A DNA stretch of 41,853 nucleotides from Pseudomonadota bacterium. Its GTDB lineage: Bacteria; Pseudomonadota; Alphaproteobacteria; Rhodobacterales; Rhodobacteraceae. Of this stretch, positions 41,611 to 41,853 are shown piece by piece. Every line of letters begins with the position of its first letter. Positions within the stretch are counted from its first letter, which is position 1. A model generated the notes under the pieces. That model did not search any database, was not told where the DNA came from, and was given only the letters and a program-made list of their open reading frames with translations. The stretch is taken from positions 1 through 41,853 of the forward strand of contig CAUJIP010000052.1 of the NCBI GenBank assembly GCA_963205235.1. Reading direction: 5' to 3'. The position numbers were made by a program, and so were the translations under genes.

Positions 41611-41853
41611 CTGGCGCGGTGAAGCGCCCGCTGCGGCTTGCCACCTATAATGTCGAATGGATGAATGTCCTGTTTGATGATCGGGGGCGGCTTATGGACG
41701 ACCGCGAACCGTCGTCGCGCTATAAGCTGAGCCGGGGCGAGCAGCTTGCCGCGTTGGGGATCGTCTTTTCCGCGATGGATGCAGATGGGGTTCTGATCAT
41801 CGAGGCACCCGACACCAACGGCAAACGGTCGACCGTGACCGCGCTGGAGAATT
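41607..41853 (+). CDS. Endonuclease/exonuclease/phosphatase-family protein (truncated by window edge)
   Basis: The first 82 codons of a gene that runs off the right edge. It begins with GTG at 41607 overlapping the preceding stop (GTGA); a GTG four codons later is also possible. The peptide VTGAVKRPLRLATYNVEWMN has the EEP-family opening (L-A-T-Y-N-V-E-W with the conserved Asn), and VLIIEAPD carries the likely metal-binding Glu. The family includes DNases, phosphodiesterases and phosphatases; the full sequence is needed to place it. Confidence 0.75.
   Translation, partial: MTGAVKRPLRLATYNVEWMNVLFDDRGRLMDDREPSSRYKLSRGEQLAALGIVFSAMDADGVLIIEAPDTNGKRSTVTALEN

Noticed and set aside
1-41853. tRNA, rRNA, CRISPR, insertion sequence or prophage
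   Set aside because: I found no tRNA-like cloverleaf consensus, regular spaced repeats, transposase, integrase or phage structural genes.

Overview
The window is high-GC DNA from an alphaproteobacterium, almost certainly a member of the Rhodobacteraceae. The reasons are gene content and order (short-type ProS near LolC/LolD, HdaA followed by polyphosphate kinase, short MetG with four zinc cysteines, PleD-type response regulator, DUF3572, DUF983 and DUF4153 proteins) and an exact alphaproteobacterial LexA box (GTTC-N7-GTTC). It reads as chromosomal backbone. I see no phage, insertion sequence, CRISPR array, tRNA or rRNA.

Layout. 1-2739: truncated exported protein, metG, and an ImuA-like SOS gene, all on the minus strand. 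2840-5007: Tas-type aldo/keto reductase and two lipoproteins, the second a lipocalin. 5071-6951: divergent XRE regulator and fatty acid desaturase. 7004-8989: agmatinase-family hydrolase converging on a Nudix hydrolase and a DUF983 protein. 9186-11185: EF-hand protein, ECF-type sigma factor, small membrane partner and periplasmic metal-sensor-like protein. 11229-12608: PleD-type diguanylate cyclase. 12736-15384: DUF3572 protein, HAD phosphatase, orphan MttB-family methyltransferase. 15385-15917: repeat-rich spacer. 15918-23644: proS, membrane protein, two dehydrogenase-like genes, small lipoprotein, lolC-lolD. 23698-26412: cytochrome c, GNAT, DUF4153 protein. 26477-28059: H-NOX sensor with its diguanylate cyclase. 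28023-32138: four-gene YnjBCD-like ABC importer. 32384-33784: membrane-tethered LuxR regulator, cytochrome b561 and PepSY protein. 34000-39766: AI-2E exporter, hdaA, ppk, ppx. 39763-41853: VOC protein, GNAT, TerB-DnaJ protein and a truncated EEP-family gene.

Genes that probably work together are the H-NOX/GGDEF pair (gas sensing to cyclic di-GMP), ppk/ppx (polyphosphate synthesis and breakdown, with a candidate PhoB box before ppk), lolC/lolD (lipoprotein release; several lipoproteins lie nearby), the sigma/anti-sigma-like/metal-sensor set, and the SBP-permease-permease-ATPase operon.

The least explained structure is a pair of related elements of about 64 bp at 15782-15845 (+) and 32239-32303 (-). 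Each lies upstream of a gene in the same orientation (proS and the ABC binding-protein gene). Each carries the same conserved blocks, an inner hairpin whose stem is kept while its sequence changes, and two mutually exclusive pairings for the 3' block. Separately, at least two genes (XRE regulator, sigma factor) are broken by single missing bases in G/C runs. That points to consensus errors or recent mutations and should be resolved before anything is inferred from their loss.
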